The notes beneath the pieces are model-generated. The model had not been told where the DNA came from, searched no databases, and saw nothing but the letters and a program-made list of their open reading frames with translations. Below are positions 6,801-16,769 of a stretch of 64,000 nt of DNA, in pieces (the stretch's first letter is position 1; each line of letters opens with the position of its first letter). The stretch lies in the NCBI RefSeq assembly GCF_001672975.1, contig NZ_LZKU01000207.1:1-64000 (forward strand), read 5' to 3'. This stretch comes from Mycobacterium sp. 1465703.0 (GTDB taxonomy: Bacteria > Actinomycetota > Actinomycetes > Mycobacteriales > Mycobacteriaceae). Position numbers and translations under genes: made by a program.

Positions 6801-8015
6801 GTGTCAGCACAGCGGGCAAGTGCGACGGTGGACAGTGCTCACCGTTCGATCCACCCAAACATCCCAGGCGTCCCGTGGTACGCGGCCCTACTTCTCGCTG
6901 TGACCGCGACCGCCATCGGCTACGGAATTGACGCAGGTCACAAGGAACTGACCCACGTCTTCGCCGGCTTCTATATCGCCGGTTGCGTGGCGGCGGTGCT
7001 GGCCGTGCGCCAGGACGGCATCTTCACCGCGATCATCCAGCCGCCACTGATTCTTTTCGCCGCGGTCCCGGGCGCCTACTGGCTGTTCCATGACGCCAAG
7101 ATCGGCCGCCTCAAAGACCTGCTGATCAACTGCGGCTATCCGCTGATCGAACGCTTCCCGCTGATGCTGGGCACCGCGGGCGCCGTGCTGGCGATCGGAC
7201 TGGCCCGCTGGTATTTCGGAAACGCTTACAAGCCAAGCACAACGGCGAGAACGTCGGATGACGCCGCCAACGGGGGCGACGTCAAGTCCTTCTTCAACGG
7301 CATCGTCGCCAAAGCGCAGTCGGTGCTGGGGTCCGACGCCGACGTCGACGACACCGACGACGCGTCGGTTTCCCGCCGCGCCCGCACGTCGGGCTCCTCG
7401 TCGCGCACCCGCCGCACCACGCGCACTACTCGCTCGTCCACACGCTCGAGCCGGAGCCGCTCCCGCCATTCACGCGAACCACTGGGCGATGGGTCTGAAG
7501 CGGTCGAGCGGCCCGAACGTCCCCGGCGGAGTACCCGCCGCAGCAGCGCGTTGGATCGCGATTATGACGCCGCCGAGCCGCCCCGGCGGTCGCGGCGCCG
7601 GCCGCGGCCGGAGACCGACGCCGATCTGCGCGGCCAATCGGCCCGGGAAGGGCGTCGCGAACCTCGCACCCGGCGCAATCCCTATGAGCGGCCCACACCA
7701 CGGAGCAGCCGTTTCGACGCCTTCGAGTCTTACGGTGACAGGTATGACCCGGCCAGCGGCCCGGATTCGCCAGGCCGCTACGGGAGCCGCTATGAAGGCC
7801 GCGAGCCCTACGAGCCGACGTATGAACCGAGGCGCCGCCGGCCCCCGTCAAGCGGCAACAGCAGCACCCATCACCCCATCTCGCAGGTCCGCTACCGCGG
7901 CTCCGGCCCTGTGGACCCGCCGAACGAGCCGCACACCGAGCGGCGGAGCCGCTCGCGGACACCCGGGCGATCGCACGGACGGCCGCCGGTGGAATCGTGG
8001 GAGTACGACGGCTAG
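6801..8015 (+). CDS. DUF6542-type membrane protein with Arg/Ser-rich tail
   Basis: A 404-residue protein. An N-terminal half with four hydrophobic helices (about residues 26-135) is followed by a long disordered tail rich in Arg, Ser, Pro and Tyr (about 190-404), including runs such as RTRRTTRTTRSSTRSS. It corresponds by position and pattern to M. tuberculosis Rv1111c. The start is a GTG, with the gene divergent from ychF. The basic tail could bind nucleic acid or the cell wall, but that is speculation. Low-complexity tails vary in length between species. Confidence 0.8.
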   Translation: MSAQRASATVDSAHRSIHPNIPGVPWYAALLLAVTATAIGYGIDAGHKELTHVFAGFYIAGCVAAVLAVRQDGIFTAIIQPPLILFAAVPGAYWLFHDAKIGRLKDLLINCGYPLIERFPLMLGTAGAVLAIGLARWYFGNAYKPSTTARTSDDAANGGDVKSFFNGIVAKAQSVLGSDADVDDTDDASVSRRARTSGSSSRTRRTTRTTRSSTRSSRSRSRHSREPLGDGSEAVERPERPRRSTRRSSALDRDYDAAEPPRRSRRRPRPETDADLRGQSAREGRREPRTRRNPYERPTPRSSRFDAFESYGDRYDPASGPDSPGRYGSRYEGREPYEPTYEPRRRRPPSSGNSSTHHPISQVRYRGSGPVDPPNEPHTERRSRSRTPGRSHGRPPVESWEYDG

Positions 8016-8083
8016 CGGCGATCGCGAGCGCGGCTCGGCCGGGCGCCGCGGGTCGCCGCGAGCGGCCTGAGACGCTCAGCGAC

Positions 8084-9094
8084 TCAGCGAACTGACCGGA
8101 TTTCCCGCGGCAAGGCGAACACCAGGGTCTCCTGCGCTGTGGTGACCGGTTGCACCACGTCATAACCGCATTCGGCGAGGCGCGCCAGCACGCCTTCCAC
8201 CAGGACCTCGGGGACCGACGCCCCCGAGGTGACGCCCACCGTGGTGACGCCTTCCAACCACGCCGGATCGATGTCGTCGGCCCAGTCGACCAGGTGGGCG
8301 GCGGCGGCCCCGCCGCCCAATGCCACTTCCACCAGCCGTACCGAATTCGAGGAGTTACGGGAGCCGACGACAATCACCAGCTCACATTCCGGTGCCATCG
8401 CCTTGACCGCGACCTGCCGGTTCTGGGTCGCGTAGCAAATGTCGTCGCTGGGCGGATCCTGCAACTTGGGGAACCGCTGACGTAGCCGCTCGACGATTTC
8501 CATGGTCTCGTCGACTGACAGCGTGGTCTGCGAGAGCCACACCACCTTGTTCTCGTCCCGGACCGTCACGTTATCCACGGCGGCGACCCCGTCGACCAGC
8601 TGCACATGGTCGGGCGCCTCCCCTGCAGTGCCGACGACCTCCTCGTGGCCCTCGTGACCGATGAGCAGGATGTCGTAGTCGTTGCGCGCGAAGCGCCTGG
8701 CCTCGTTGTGCACCTTGGTCACCAGCGGGCACGTGGCGTCGATGGTGTGCAGGTCACGGTCGGCGGCCGCCGCGTGCACCGTTGGTGCGACGCCGTGCGC
8801 AGAGAACACCACGATGGCCCCTTCGGGGACCTCGTCGGTCTCCTCAACGAACACCGCACCGGCCTTCTCCAGAGTTGTGACGACGTGCCGGTTGTGCACG
8901 ATCTCATGGCGCACGTACACCGGCGGTCCGTGCTTTTCCAGAGCGCGCTCCACGGTCTCCACGGCCCGGTCGACGCCCGCGCAGTAGCCACGCGGTTCGG
9001 CCAGGAGCACTCGCTTACGGGCTGAGTCGCTGGCTACCGATCGCGCTGGTCCTCCCACAAGGCCGGGAATCCCCATGTCGATAGTCGGCGGCAT
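8084..9094 (-). CDS. ispH: 4-hydroxy-3-methylbut-2-enyl diphosphate reductase
   Basis: A 336-residue LytB/IspH enzyme, the last step of the MEP pathway, converting HMBPP to IPP and DMAPP with a [4Fe-4S] cluster. The three cluster cysteines are visible in [22 protein letters not shown] and [11 protein letters not shown]. The HEIVHN and SAHGVAP histidine motifs and the TSGASVPE substrate loop are present. ATG at 9094 (MPPTID) gives the length known for M. tuberculosis lytB2; the frame is open further upstream to 9229. It is divergent from the Rv1109c-like gene. Confidence 0.95.
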   Translation of the reverse strand: MPPTIDMGIPGLVGGPARSVASDSARKRVLLAEPRGYCAGVDRAVETVERALEKHGPPVYVRHEIVHNRHVVTTLEKAGAVFVEETDEVPEGAIVVFSAHGVAPTVHAAAADRDLHTIDATCPLVTKVHNEARRFARNDYDILLIGHEGHEEVVGTAGEAPDHVQLVDGVAAVDNVTVRDENKVVWLSQTTLSVDETMEIVERLRQRFPKLQDPPSDDICYATQNRQVAVKAMAPECELVIVVGSRNSSNSVRLVEVALGGGAAAAHLVDWADDIDPAWLEGVTTVGVTSGASVPEVLVEGVLARLAECGYDVVQPVTTAQETLVFALPREIRSVR

Positions 9095-9183
9095 GACGTC
9101 CAGGGTACTTACTGCCGACACGGGGTTGCCAGCTCGCGCGGCTGGGCTTGGAGTTAGCCGTCGCTTAAGGCAATCTTGGACCC

Positions 9184-9783
9184 ATGGGCACTGCACCGTA
9201 TGGAGTTCGGCTGCTGGTCGGCGCGGCAACAGTCGCTGTCGAGGAGACCATCAGGCTGCCGAAAACCATCCTGATGTACCCGATGACACTGGCCAGCCAG
9301 GCGGCGCACATCGTGATGCGCTTTCAGCAGAACCTCGCCGAACTGGCGATTAAGGGCGACAGCACCCTCGAATCGATTTTCCCGCCCAAGGACGAGAAGC
9401 CGGAGTGGGCGACCTTCGACGAGGACCTGGATGACGCGATCGAGGGAGCTTACACCGCGCTGCAAGACGGCGGGGAGGGCGACCGCAGGGCAGAGGGCCG
9501 ATTCGCGCTCTACTCGGTGGCCGACGCGCACGAAGACGCCAGTGCCCTGACCAAGCCCACCCGGCAGTCGACGAAGCCGACGGCCAACGCCTCGGTTCCG
9601 CAACCGGCGGTGGTCACCGATCTTGACTACTCCACGCTGACGCTGGCCCAGCTGCGGGCCCGTCTGCAGTCGCTGAGTGTGGACGACCTCGAAGCCCTGC
9701 TGGCCTACGAGCAGGCCACCAAGGGCCGGGCACCGTTCCAAACACTGCTCGCCAACAGGATCACCCGCGCGAACGCGAAGTGA
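9184..9783 (+). CDS. Rv1109c-like lipid-droplet-associated protein
   Basis: A 199-residue protein matching the Rv1109c family, which current annotation names lipid-droplet-associated. The N-terminal part (residues 1-55) has amphipathic and hydrophobic stretches. The middle is acidic, and the C-terminus contains the helix [30 protein letters not shown]. No catalytic motif is seen. Its stop overlaps the GTG start of xseA (GTGA), so the two are probably translationally coupled, as in related mycobacteria. Confidence 0.85.
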   Translation: MGTAPYGVRLLVGAATVAVEETIRLPKTILMYPMTLASQAAHIVMRFQQNLAELAIKGDSTLESIFPPKDEKPEWATFDEDLDDAIEGAYTALQDGGEGDRRAEGRFALYSVADAHEDASALTKPTRQSTKPTANASVPQPAVVTDLDYSTLTLAQLRARLQSLSVDDLEALLAYEQATKGRAPFQTLLANRITRANAK

Positions 9784-11039
9784 CCCCAGCCGTTACTTCC
9801 GAACCGAACTCCGCCGAGAACCCGTTTCCGGTGCGCGCGGTGGCCATCCGGGTCGCGGGCTGGATCGACAAGCTGGGCACCGTCTGGGTGGAGGGCCAGC
9901 TTGCCCAGATCTCGATGCGGCAGGACTCCAAAACCGTGTTCATGGTGCTGCGTGACCCGGCCGCCGACATGTCGCTGACCGTGACGTGCCCGCGCGATTT
10001 GGTGCTGAACGCGCCGGTGAAGCTGGCCGAGGGCACCCAGGTGGTGGTCCGCGGTAAGCCGTCCTTCTACACCGGTCGGGGCACATTCTCGTTGCGGCTC
10101 AGCGAAATTCGCGCAGTCGGGGTGGGCGAGCTGTTGGCCCGCATCGACCGGCTGCGCAGGCTGCTGGATGCCGAAGGGCTTTTCGACCCTCGGCTCAAGC
10201 GACCAATACCCTTCTTGCCCAATATGATCGGGTTGATCACCGGCCGGGCCAGTGCCGCTGAACGCGATGTGACCACCGTGGCGGCGGCGCGCTGGCCCGG
10301 GGTGCGCTTCGCGGTGCGCAACACCGCGGTCCAGGGCCCAACCGCGGTCGCGCAGATCGTCGAGGCGCTACGGGAGCTCGATCACGACGCCGAGGTCGAC
10401 GTCATCGTGCTCGCCCGCGGCGGCGGCAGCGTGGAGGACCTGCTGCCGTTTTCCGACGAGACGCTGTGCCGCGCTATCGCGGCCTGCCGCACTCCGGTGA
10501 TCAGCGCGGTCGGCCACGAACCCGACAACCCGCTGTGCGATCTGGTCGCCGATCTGCGGGCCGCCACTCCCACCGACGCCGCGAAGAAGGTGGTGCCCGA
10601 CACCGCCGCCGAACAGCGGCTGATCGACGACCTGCGCCGGCGAAGCGCGCAGGCATTGCGCAACTGGGTCTCTCGCGAACAACGGGCGCTGACCCAGATA
10701 CGCAGCCGACCGGTGTTGGCCGAACCGCTGGCGGCATTGACGATGCGCGCCGAGGAGGTCCACCGGGCCCGGTCGGCGATTCGCCGGGACATCACCCGGC
10801 TGGCCGCCACCGAGACCGAGCGCATTGGCCACCTGAGCGCGCGGCTGGCGACGTTGGGGCCGGCGGCCACCCTGGCCCGCGGCTATGCCATCGTGCAAAC
10901 CACTGTGCAAGCCATCGGGGCGACGACAAGTCAGGTGCTCCGTTCGGTCGACGACGCCCCAGCGGGTACGCGGTTGCGGGTGCGGGTGGCCGACGGCGCC
11001 GTGGCCGCGGTGAGCGAGGGACGGACCGATGGCAGCTAA
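9780..11039 (+). CDS. xseA: exodeoxyribonuclease VII large subunit
   Basis: A 419-residue catalytic subunit of ExoVII, which degrades single-stranded DNA and processes damaged DNA ends. An OB-fold domain occupies roughly residues 10-110. The catalytic domain contains [22 protein letters not shown] and [21 protein letters not shown], and a coiled-coil region leads to the RGYA motif near the C-terminus. It starts at a GTG overlapping the previous stop and overlaps xseB by 11 bases, so the two subunits are co-translated. Confidence 0.95.
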   Translation: MTPAVTSEPNSAENPFPVRAVAIRVAGWIDKLGTVWVEGQLAQISMRQDSKTVFMVLRDPAADMSLTVTCPRDLVLNAPVKLAEGTQVVVRGKPSFYTGRGTFSLRLSEIRAVGVGELLARIDRLRRLLDAEGLFDPRLKRPIPFLPNMIGLITGRASAAERDVTTVAAARWPGVRFAVRNTAVQGPTAVAQIVEALRELDHDAEVDVIVLARGGGSVEDLLPFSDETLCRAIAACRTPVISAVGHEPDNPLCDLVADLRAATPTDAAKKVVPDTAAEQRLIDDLRRRSAQALRNWVSREQRALTQIRSRPVLAEPLAALTMRAEEVHRARSAIRRDITRLAATETERIGHLSARLATLGPAATLARGYAIVQTTVQAIGATTSQVLRSVDDAPAGTRLRVRVADGAVAAVSEGRTDGS

Positions 11040-11298
11040 AAACGAAAGCAGCGGCGGCTCCGGTACCCCAGAAGAGGACGAATCTATTACACCTATTAGT
11101 CGTCTCGGCTATGAGGCTTGCCGCGACGAGCTGATCGAGGTCGTCCGGGTTTTAGAGCAGGGCGGTTTGGACCTCGATGACTCGCTGAAGCTATGGGAAA
11201 GAGGCGAACAACTGGCTAAACGCTGTGAAGAGCATTTAGCTGGCGCTCGCAAGAGAATCGAGGATGCACTCGCCGCGGGTGACGCTGAGGACGCCTGA
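11029..11298 (+). CDS. xseB: exodeoxyribonuclease VII small subunit
   Basis: An 89-residue protein of the XseB family. The core helix pair reads [20 protein letters not shown] and [19 protein letters not shown], as in other small subunits. It partners XseA to form ExoVII. The ATG lies inside the xseA 3' end. Confidence 0.92.
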   Translation: MAAKNESSGGSGTPEEDESITPISRLGYEACRDELIEVVRVLEQGGLDLDDSLKLWERGEQLAKRCEEHLAGARKRIEDALAAGDAEDA

Positions 11299-11341
11299 AT
11301 GCGGCGTGCCGGGGCGCTGGATTGATAGTTTTTTGGCGAAC

Positions 11342-11355
11342 TGGAACACGTTTCA
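11342..11355. promoter_or_regulatory. KstR-like operator ahead of 3-beta-HSD
   Basis: The palindrome TGGAACACGTTTCA fits the published KstR consensus TnnAACnnGTTnnA at every fixed base. It ends 27 bases before the ATG of the hydroxysteroid dehydrogenase gene, a normal repressor position. KstR is the TetR-family repressor of mycobacterial sterol catabolism, so cholesterol-inducible expression is inferred. Confidence 0.65.
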
Positions 11356-11382
11356 GTTCTTCTCGGCTATGCTGGCCGGACT

Positions 11383-12507
11383 ATGGGTGATCCATCACTG
11401 ACGGCCGAACTCGGCCGCGTCCTGGTCACCGGGGGCTCTGGTTTCGTCGGCGCCAACCTGGTCACCACCTTGCTCGACCGCGGATATCAGGTCCGCTCCT
11501 TCGACCGTGCGCCCTCGCCGCTGCCGCCACATCCGCAGTTGCAGGTGCTGCAGGGCGACATCACCGACACGGCCGTGTGCGCCCAGGCGGTCGACGGCAT
11601 CGACACCGTCTTCCACACCGCAGCGATCATCGACCTGATGGGCGGAGCGTCGGCGACCGAGGAGTATCGGCGACGCAGCTTCGGTGTCAACGTCGGGGGG
11701 ACCGAGAACTTGGTGCACGCCGGACAGGCGGCCGGAGTGCAGCGTTTCGTGTACACCTCGTCCAACAGTGTCGTGATGGGCGGCCAGAACATCGCCGGCG
11801 GCGACGAAACACTGCCCTATACCGACCGGTTCAACGACCTGTACACCGAGACCAAGGTGATCGCCGAGCGATTCGTCCTCGGCCAGAACGGGTCGCCAAA
11901 TGGAGGGGCCGGCCTGCTGACTTGTGCGATCCGGCCCAGCGGCATCTGGGGCCGAGGCGATCAAACGATGTTCCGCAAGCTGTTCGAGAGCGTCATCGCC
12001 GGTCACGTCAAGGTGCTGATCGGCCGCAAATCAGCCCGGTTGGATAACTCCTACGTGGACAACCTGATTCACGGTTTCATCCTGGCGGCCGAGCACCTGA
12101 CGCCCGGCGGTAGCGCACCGGGCCAGGCGTACTTCATCAACGACGGCGAGCCGATCAACATGTTCGAGTTCGCCAGGCCGGTGGTCGAGGCGTGCGGCGA
12201 AAAATGGCCCCGGGCAAGGGTGAACGGCCCCATCGTGCGCGCGGCGATGACCGGGTGGCAGCGGCTGCATTTCCGGTTCGGGATACCGGCGCCACTGCTC
12301 GAACCGCTCGCCGTCGAGCGGCTGTACCTGGACAACTTCTTTTCGATCGCAAAAGCCTCTCGCGACCTGGGCTACCAACCCCTGTTCACTACCGAACAGG
12401 CGTTGTCGGAATGCTTGTCGTACTACGTCGAGATGTTCAACCAGATGAAGCGACAAGCGCTGGCGGACAAGGCATCCGCTGCACCCGCCAGCGGTAGAGC
12501 GGGCTAG
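11383..12507 (+). CDS. 3-beta-hydroxysteroid dehydrogenase/isomerase family protein
   Basis: A 374-residue extended SDR enzyme. The Rossmann motif VTGGSGFVGANLV lies near the N-terminus, and the catalytic YTETK supplies Tyr and Lys. It matches M. tuberculosis Rv1106c (hsd), which oxidises the 3-beta-hydroxyl of cholesterol and related sterols with NAD. A KstR-like operator lies just upstream. The gene ends tail-to-tail with the esterase, the stop codons sharing CTAG at 12504-12507. Confidence 0.9.
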   Translation: MGDPSLTAELGRVLVTGGSGFVGANLVTTLLDRGYQVRSFDRAPSPLPPHPQLQVLQGDITDTAVCAQAVDGIDTVFHTAAIIDLMGGASATEEYRRRSFGVNVGGTENLVHAGQAAGVQRFVYTSSNSVVMGGQNIAGGDETLPYTDRFNDLYTETKVIAERFVLGQNGSPNGGAGLLTCAIRPSGIWGRGDQTMFRKLFESVIAGHVKVLIGRKSARLDNSYVDNLIHGFILAAEHLTPGGSAPGQAYFINDGEPINMFEFARPVVEACGEKWPRARVNGPIVRAAMTGWQRLHFRFGIPAPLLEPLAVERLYLDNFFSIAKASRDLGYQPLFTTEQALSECLSYYVEMFNQMKRQALADKASAAPASGRAG

Positions 12508-14048
12508 CGGAAACTCACCATTTCGCTGCCCCAGGCGGCGCGGATGTTGGCGTCGATATCGTGTGCGACGGTGTCATTGCGACCGATGATCAGGCACGCA
12601 CGGTCGTCTTCCGCATACGGCGTCCACTCCGGCTCGCCCGCAGGCCCGGCCGGCTTGCCGTGTGCGGCGAAGTTGGTCCACCGGGCGCGCAGCCTCTTCG
12701 AGACCGTCTTGGCGGTTTTGCTGCCGCCCAGCTTCAGGGTGGGGTCCTTGGGTGCGCCGAGATTGCCCCAGACGAACGGCAATTCGGTGGCGTGCGCGGC
12801 CCCGACCATCAGCAGCTTCAGCAGCGGGGTGGCGTAATCGAACCGGTACAGATAGACCGGCGCCACCCGGCTGTGCCCCTCAGCGACCCACACCGACGGC
12901 ATCCGGAAGCCGACATCGGTCGCGATGCTCAAACTCCTTGCCTTGCTTCGTAATCGCGAATACGCCGAGCCGATCTCCGCTTCGGTGGGCAACTGCAGAT
13001 CGGGTTGTTCGGCGGCAATCTGGTCGAACATCGATGTGATCGCGCGCGGAGTAATCGGCATTAGCGGCGACCTCATCAGCCTGAACAGCGCCGCCTCGTG
13101 TTTGTTGGTGCCGATGATCAGCGGGACCGGATGTGAGCGGCCTTCTTGGGCCACCTTGACCGGGTAGTCGCGCAGTACGTCGCCGTCGACGATCGGGACG
13201 AACGCCAGCGTTCCCGGGTTACGCACCGGCACTTCGTCGAAAACCTGTTGCGACGCAGCCAGAATGGCCGCCATCGGCACATCGACCAGCCGCTGCGACT
13301 CCGACGCGGCGATGCCCAGCCTGTCCAGGAAGGCTTCGGCCACCCGGCCGGCCCGCTCGCGGTCGTACACCGAGGTGGCCGGCGAACTTTGTGCGATCGC
13401 CCGCGCGAACAGGCCCTCGGCCGCCGGACTGGCCAGCAGCGACGTCACCATCCCGGCCCCGGCGGACTCGCCGAACAGCGTGACCCGTTGCGGGTCGCCA
13501 CCGAAGGCCGCGATGTTGTCGCGCACCCACTCAAGCGCGGCCAGCGCGTCGCGCAGCCCGACGTTCGAGTCGAAGTGCCGCCCCGCGGTGTCGAACGACG
13601 ACAGGTCGAGAAACCCGAGCACGCCGAGCCGATAGTTGACGGTCACCACGACGACGTCGCCGTGGCTGACCAGTCTGTGGCCGTCATATAGCGTCTGGCT
13701 GCTCGATCCCAGCACATAGGCGCCGCCGTGCAGCCAGACCATCACCGGTTTGGCGTCACCGGGTTGGGTATCGGCCGATGCCCAGACATTGAGCCGCAGG
13801 CAGTCCTCGCCCTGCGGAGCGCCCAAATCCAATGGCATGTTGGGAAATACGGGCTGCGGGCAAGCCGGCCCGAAAGCAGTGGCGTCGGCGACCTCGGTGT
13901 ACCGCGCGGGCGGTTGCGGCGCCCGGAAACGCAACTCGCCCACGGGCGCTGCCGCGTACCGAATACCTTTCCACGCCTTGACTCGGTCCTGTTCGAGGCC
14001 GCGGACCGGTCCGTAGCTGGTTTCGACCACAAGATCGTCGATTGCCAT
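12504..14048 (-). CDS. type-B carboxylesterase (p-nitrobenzyl esterase family)
   Basis: A 514-residue alpha/beta hydrolase. The oxyanion region is LHGGAYVLG, the nucleophile elbow is FGESAGAG (Ser195), the acidic residue is in GTNKHEAALF, and the catalytic His is in GAAHATELPFVWG. It hydrolyses carboxyl esters, with unknown natural substrate. The frame is intact end to end. In M. tuberculosis the matching locus is, from memory, split as Rv1104/Rv1105. ATG at 14048 has AGGAGA somewhat far upstream. Confidence 0.92.
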   Translation of the reverse strand: MAIDDLVVETSYGPVRGLEQDRVKAWKGIRYAAAPVGELRFRAPQPPARYTEVADATAFGPACPQPVFPNMPLDLGAPQGEDCLRLNVWASADTQPGDAKPVMVWLHGGAYVLGSSSQTLYDGHRLVSHGDVVVVTVNYRLGVLGFLDLSSFDTAGRHFDSNVGLRDALAALEWVRDNIAAFGGDPQRVTLFGESAGAGMVTSLLASPAAEGLFARAIAQSSPATSVYDRERAGRVAEAFLDRLGIAASESQRLVDVPMAAILAASQQVFDEVPVRNPGTLAFVPIVDGDVLRDYPVKVAQEGRSHPVPLIIGTNKHEAALFRLMRSPLMPITPRAITSMFDQIAAEQPDLQLPTEAEIGSAYSRLRSKARSLSIATDVGFRMPSVWVAEGHSRVAPVYLYRFDYATPLLKLLMVGAAHATELPFVWGNLGAPKDPTLKLGGSKTAKTVSKRLRARWTNFAAHGKPAGPAGEPEWTPYAEDDRACLIIGRNDTVAHDIDANIRAAWGSEMVSFR

Positions 14049-14075
14049 GCGCGTACAAAATCTCCTGAAACGAAC

Positions 14076-14873
14076 TTAGAAAAGGCGTTGGGTAAGGAAC
14101 TCGACTACCCGCTTGCGGGCTTCGTAAGCGGGGTGGCCGTCGACTTCGCGGACTTCGTCGGTGAGCACCGAGTGCGCCAGTTTGCCGAAGCCGTGTTCAT
14201 TGCCGGGGCCCGAGTCGATGTCGATGACCTCGAAGGCGTCGCCGAGGCGCTGCTTGAGCGTCACGAACCGCTCGGCGGGCGCCGTTTTGTCCTCGCTGAA
14301 CCGCAGCCCCATGGCGCACAAGCCGTCGTTGGCGCACCGATCGGCCACGGTGGCCAGTTCGGATTCGCTCAACCCGGGATCGCGGCGCCGCGCGGCGCCC
14401 AGCGGGAACGGGACCGACGGCTGCGAAAGCACCGGCGCCAGCACGCTGTCGTCGACCGCGGCGGCCAGCGCGAATCCGCCGGTGAAACACTGGCCGATCA
14501 CGCCGACCCCCTTGCCCGGCGTCGATGCGTTGAGATCACGGGCCAGCGCACGCAGGAACAGCGACACCGGTCGCTGTTTGTTCAGCGCGAGCGCAGCGAA
14601 TTCCCGTGCCACACACGCGCGCCCGATGCTACTGGCGATGTAACCGGCCGTCTTGGCCTTGCCCGGCTCGCCGAACAGCGACGGCATGGCGACGGTGAAG
14701 CCGTTGTCCACCAGGTGATTACCCAAGGCCAGCACGCCGGGGTGGATTCCGGGAATCTCGGGGATCAGCACCACTCCGGGGCCGCTGCCCTTGCGGTAGA
14801 CGTCATGGGTGTATCCGCCACCGCTGAACGGTGCGGCCGACCATCCGGATAGATCAGCCTCTGGTGCAGTCAC
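14076..14873 (-). CDS. dienelactone hydrolase family protein
   Basis: A 265-residue alpha/beta hydrolase. The nucleophile motif [10 protein letters not shown] carries a Cys in place of Ser, as in dienelactone hydrolases, and NEHGFGKL supplies the His. The fold start [14 protein letters not shown] is typical. The substrate is unknown. GTG at 14873 (starting [10 protein letters not shown] after Met) gives a family-length protein; the frame is open further upstream. It follows closely behind the DUF4245 gene on the same strand and may share its transcript. By my recall, M. tuberculosis has mazEF3 near here instead. Confidence 0.85.
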   Translation of the reverse strand: MTAPEADLSGWSAAPFSGGGYTHDVYRKGSGPGVVLIPEIPGIHPGVLALGNHLVDNGFTVAMPSLFGEPGKAKTAGYIASSIGRACVAREFAALALNKQRPVSLFLRALARDLNASTPGKGVGVIGQCFTGGFALAAAVDDSVLAPVLSQPSVPFPLGAARRRDPGLSESELATVADRCANDGLCAMGLRFSEDKTAPAERFVTLKQRLGDAFEVIDIDSGPGNEHGFGKLAHSVLTDEVREVDGHPAYEARKRVVEFLTQRLF

Positions 14874-14905
14874 GTTGGGAGGATTCCTTTGCTTGCGCGG
14901 GCGAG

Positions 14906-15604
14906 CTAGCGGCTCGGCAAAGGCGGTTGCGTTTGCGTCGCCGACGCCAGCGTACGGAACTGATCGGTGTTTCCGGCGCCGGTTATCGCAATTTGGGTGG
15001 AGCCGCCCGCGCTGCTCAGGCGGGTCGTCCATATCGGCTCGGCGTCGGCGCCGCTCTGCCCGGAACCCTGGTAGACCACCCAACTGGTGCCGCCCACGTC
15101 GACCGTTCCGGTCGGGTAGGCCGACGGATGGATCGAACCGATGAGTTTGTCCTCGTCGGCGTTGGTCTGGGTCAGGCTCAGATACAGCCCGGTCGGACTG
15201 ATGTAGCCGACGGTCGAGGTGGGCGCGTTGTGCCGTTGACCGCTCGCCGGGTCGGTGCGGCCGCCCTGGATGCCGGCGCGGTGGCCGGAGTTGGCCTGCC
15301 AACCGGCGGGGAGCTGTGGTTGGCGGATGGGAAAGCCGAGCGCGGACGCGTCCGCACGCAGCGCCGCCCCGGCGTCATAGGACGGGACGGCGCCCTGGTG
15401 GCTGCCGAGTTGAAACGAACACATACCCAGCATGCCCGCCAGCACAATGCACCCGATCACCAGCGGGATCAGGGACCAGAACATGTCCCGGCCGTCCTGC
15501 AACAACCGGGGTTTTGCGGGCGTGGGAGCCGGTCCAGCCTGGGCCGACGGGTTGCCGTCCGGCTTCCCGTCAAGCTGGGCATTCAGGGGTGGCTCCTCCG
15601 TCAT
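14906..15604 (-). CDS. DUF4245 membrane-anchored protein
   Basis: A 232-residue protein, the same length I recall for M. tuberculosis Rv1100. A Pro-rich cytoplasmic N-terminus of about 38 residues is followed by one membrane helix ([20 protein letters not shown], about 40-60). An extracytoplasmic domain comes next with GTSWVVYQG and a Ser/Thr-rich end. ATG at 15604 has GGGGG just upstream. It is divergent from glpX, with a 54-base spacer that must hold both promoters. Function is unknown. Confidence 0.85.
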   Translation of the reverse strand: MTEEPPLNAQLDGKPDGNPSAQAGPAPTPAKPRLLQDGRDMFWSLIPLVIGCIVLAGMLGMCSFQLGSHQGAVPSYDAGAALRADASALGFPIRQPQLPAGWQANSGHRAGIQGGRTDPASGQRHNAPTSTVGYISPTGLYLSLTQTNADEDKLIGSIHPSAYPTGTVDVGGTSWVVYQGSGQSGADAEPIWTTRLSSAGGSTQIAITGAGNTDQFRTLASATQTQPPLPSR

Positions 15605-15658
15605 CCCCCAAGTATCCCAGTTCCAGCGGACCGATCCGCTTCTGGGAGAATCACCACC

Positions 15659-16738
15659 ATGACAGTTGAGGGCGACCGCTCGACCGCCGCCACCGGCCGG
15701 GCCCCCGCGCAGGGGCGACCGCGCGGTGAGGCACCAGATCGCAACCTGGCTTTGGAACTGGTACGCGTCACCGAGGCCGGTGCCATGGCCGCAGGTCGCT
15801 GGGTCGGCCGGGGCGACAAAGAAGGCGGCGACGGCGCGGCCGTCGATGCGATGCGTGAGCTGGTCAACACGGTGTCGATGCGTGGCGTGGTCGTCATCGG
15901 CGAAGGCGAAAAAGACCACGCGCCGATGCTCTACAACGGCGAAGAGGTCGGCAACGGCGACGGCGCGGAGTGCGACTTCGCCGTCGACCCGATCGACGGC
16001 ACCACGCTGATGAGCAAGGGCATGCCCAACGCCATTTCGGTGCTGGCGGTGGCCGACCGCGGCGCGATGTTCGATCCGTCGGCGGTGTTCTACATGAACA
16101 AGATCGCCGTCGGGCCCGAGGCCGCGCATGTGCTCGACATCACCGCACCGATCGCCGAGAACATCAAGGCCGTCGCCAAGGTCAAGGCGTTGTCGGTGCG
16201 CGACATGACCGTGTGCATCCTGGACCGGCCGCGTCACGCGCAGCTGATCGAGGACGTCCGCGCAACCGGCGCCCGCATCCGGCTGATCACCGACGGCGAC
16301 GTGGCCGGCGCCATCTCAGCCTGCCGGCCGCACTCGGGTACCGACATGCTGGCCGGGATCGGCGGCACGCCGGAAGGCATCATCGCCGCCGCCGCGATCC
16401 GATGTATGGGCGGCGCGATCCAGGCGCAACTGGCTCCCACGAACGATGACGAACGCCAGAAAGCCGTCGACGCCGGCTACGACCTCGATCAGATATTGAC
16501 CACCGAGGACCTCGTGTCCGGTGAGAACGTCTTCTTCTGCGCCACCGGGGTCACCAACGGTGACCTGCTCAAGGGCGTGCAGTACTACCCCGGTGGCTGC
16601 ACCACCCAGTCGATCGTCATGCGGTCGAAGTCGGGCACCGTCCGGATGATCGAGGCCTACCACCGGCTTTCGAAACTCAACGAATACTCCGCCATCGACT
16701 TCACCGGCGATAGCTCCGCCGCCTATCCCCTGCCCTGA
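15659..16738 (+). CDS. glpX: class II fructose-1,6-bisphosphatase
   Basis: A 359-residue GlpX-type phosphatase, the gluconeogenic step from fructose-1,6-bisphosphate to fructose-6-phosphate. The metal sites appear as VVIGEGEKD and [10 protein letters not shown] (Asp110, Asp113). [19 protein letters not shown] is the substrate loop. Mycobacteria depend on this enzyme for growth on fatty acids. ATG at 15659 follows GGGAGA. It is followed 31 bases later by fum on the same strand. Confidence 0.95.
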   Translation: MTVEGDRSTAATGRAPAQGRPRGEAPDRNLALELVRVTEAGAMAAGRWVGRGDKEGGDGAAVDAMRELVNTVSMRGVVVIGEGEKDHAPMLYNGEEVGNGDGAECDFAVDPIDGTTLMSKGMPNAISVLAVADRGAMFDPSAVFYMNKIAVGPEAAHVLDITAPIAENIKAVAKVKALSVRDMTVCILDRPRHAQLIEDVRATGARIRLITDGDVAGAISACRPHSGTDMLAGIGGTPEGIIAAAAIRCMGGAIQAQLAPTNDDERQKAVDAGYDLDQILTTEDLVSGENVFFCATGVTNGDLLKGVQYYPGGCTTQSIVMRSKSGTVRMIEAYHRLSKLNEYSAIDFTGDSSAAYPLP

Positions 16739-16769
16739 CCGACCGATCGAAGAACGAGGAAGCCACTCC

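Noticed and set aside
15605..16237. Upstream extension of the DUF4245 frame over glpX
   Set aside because: The frame is open, but this part is antisense to glpX. ATG 15604 has a ribosome binding site and gives the family length.
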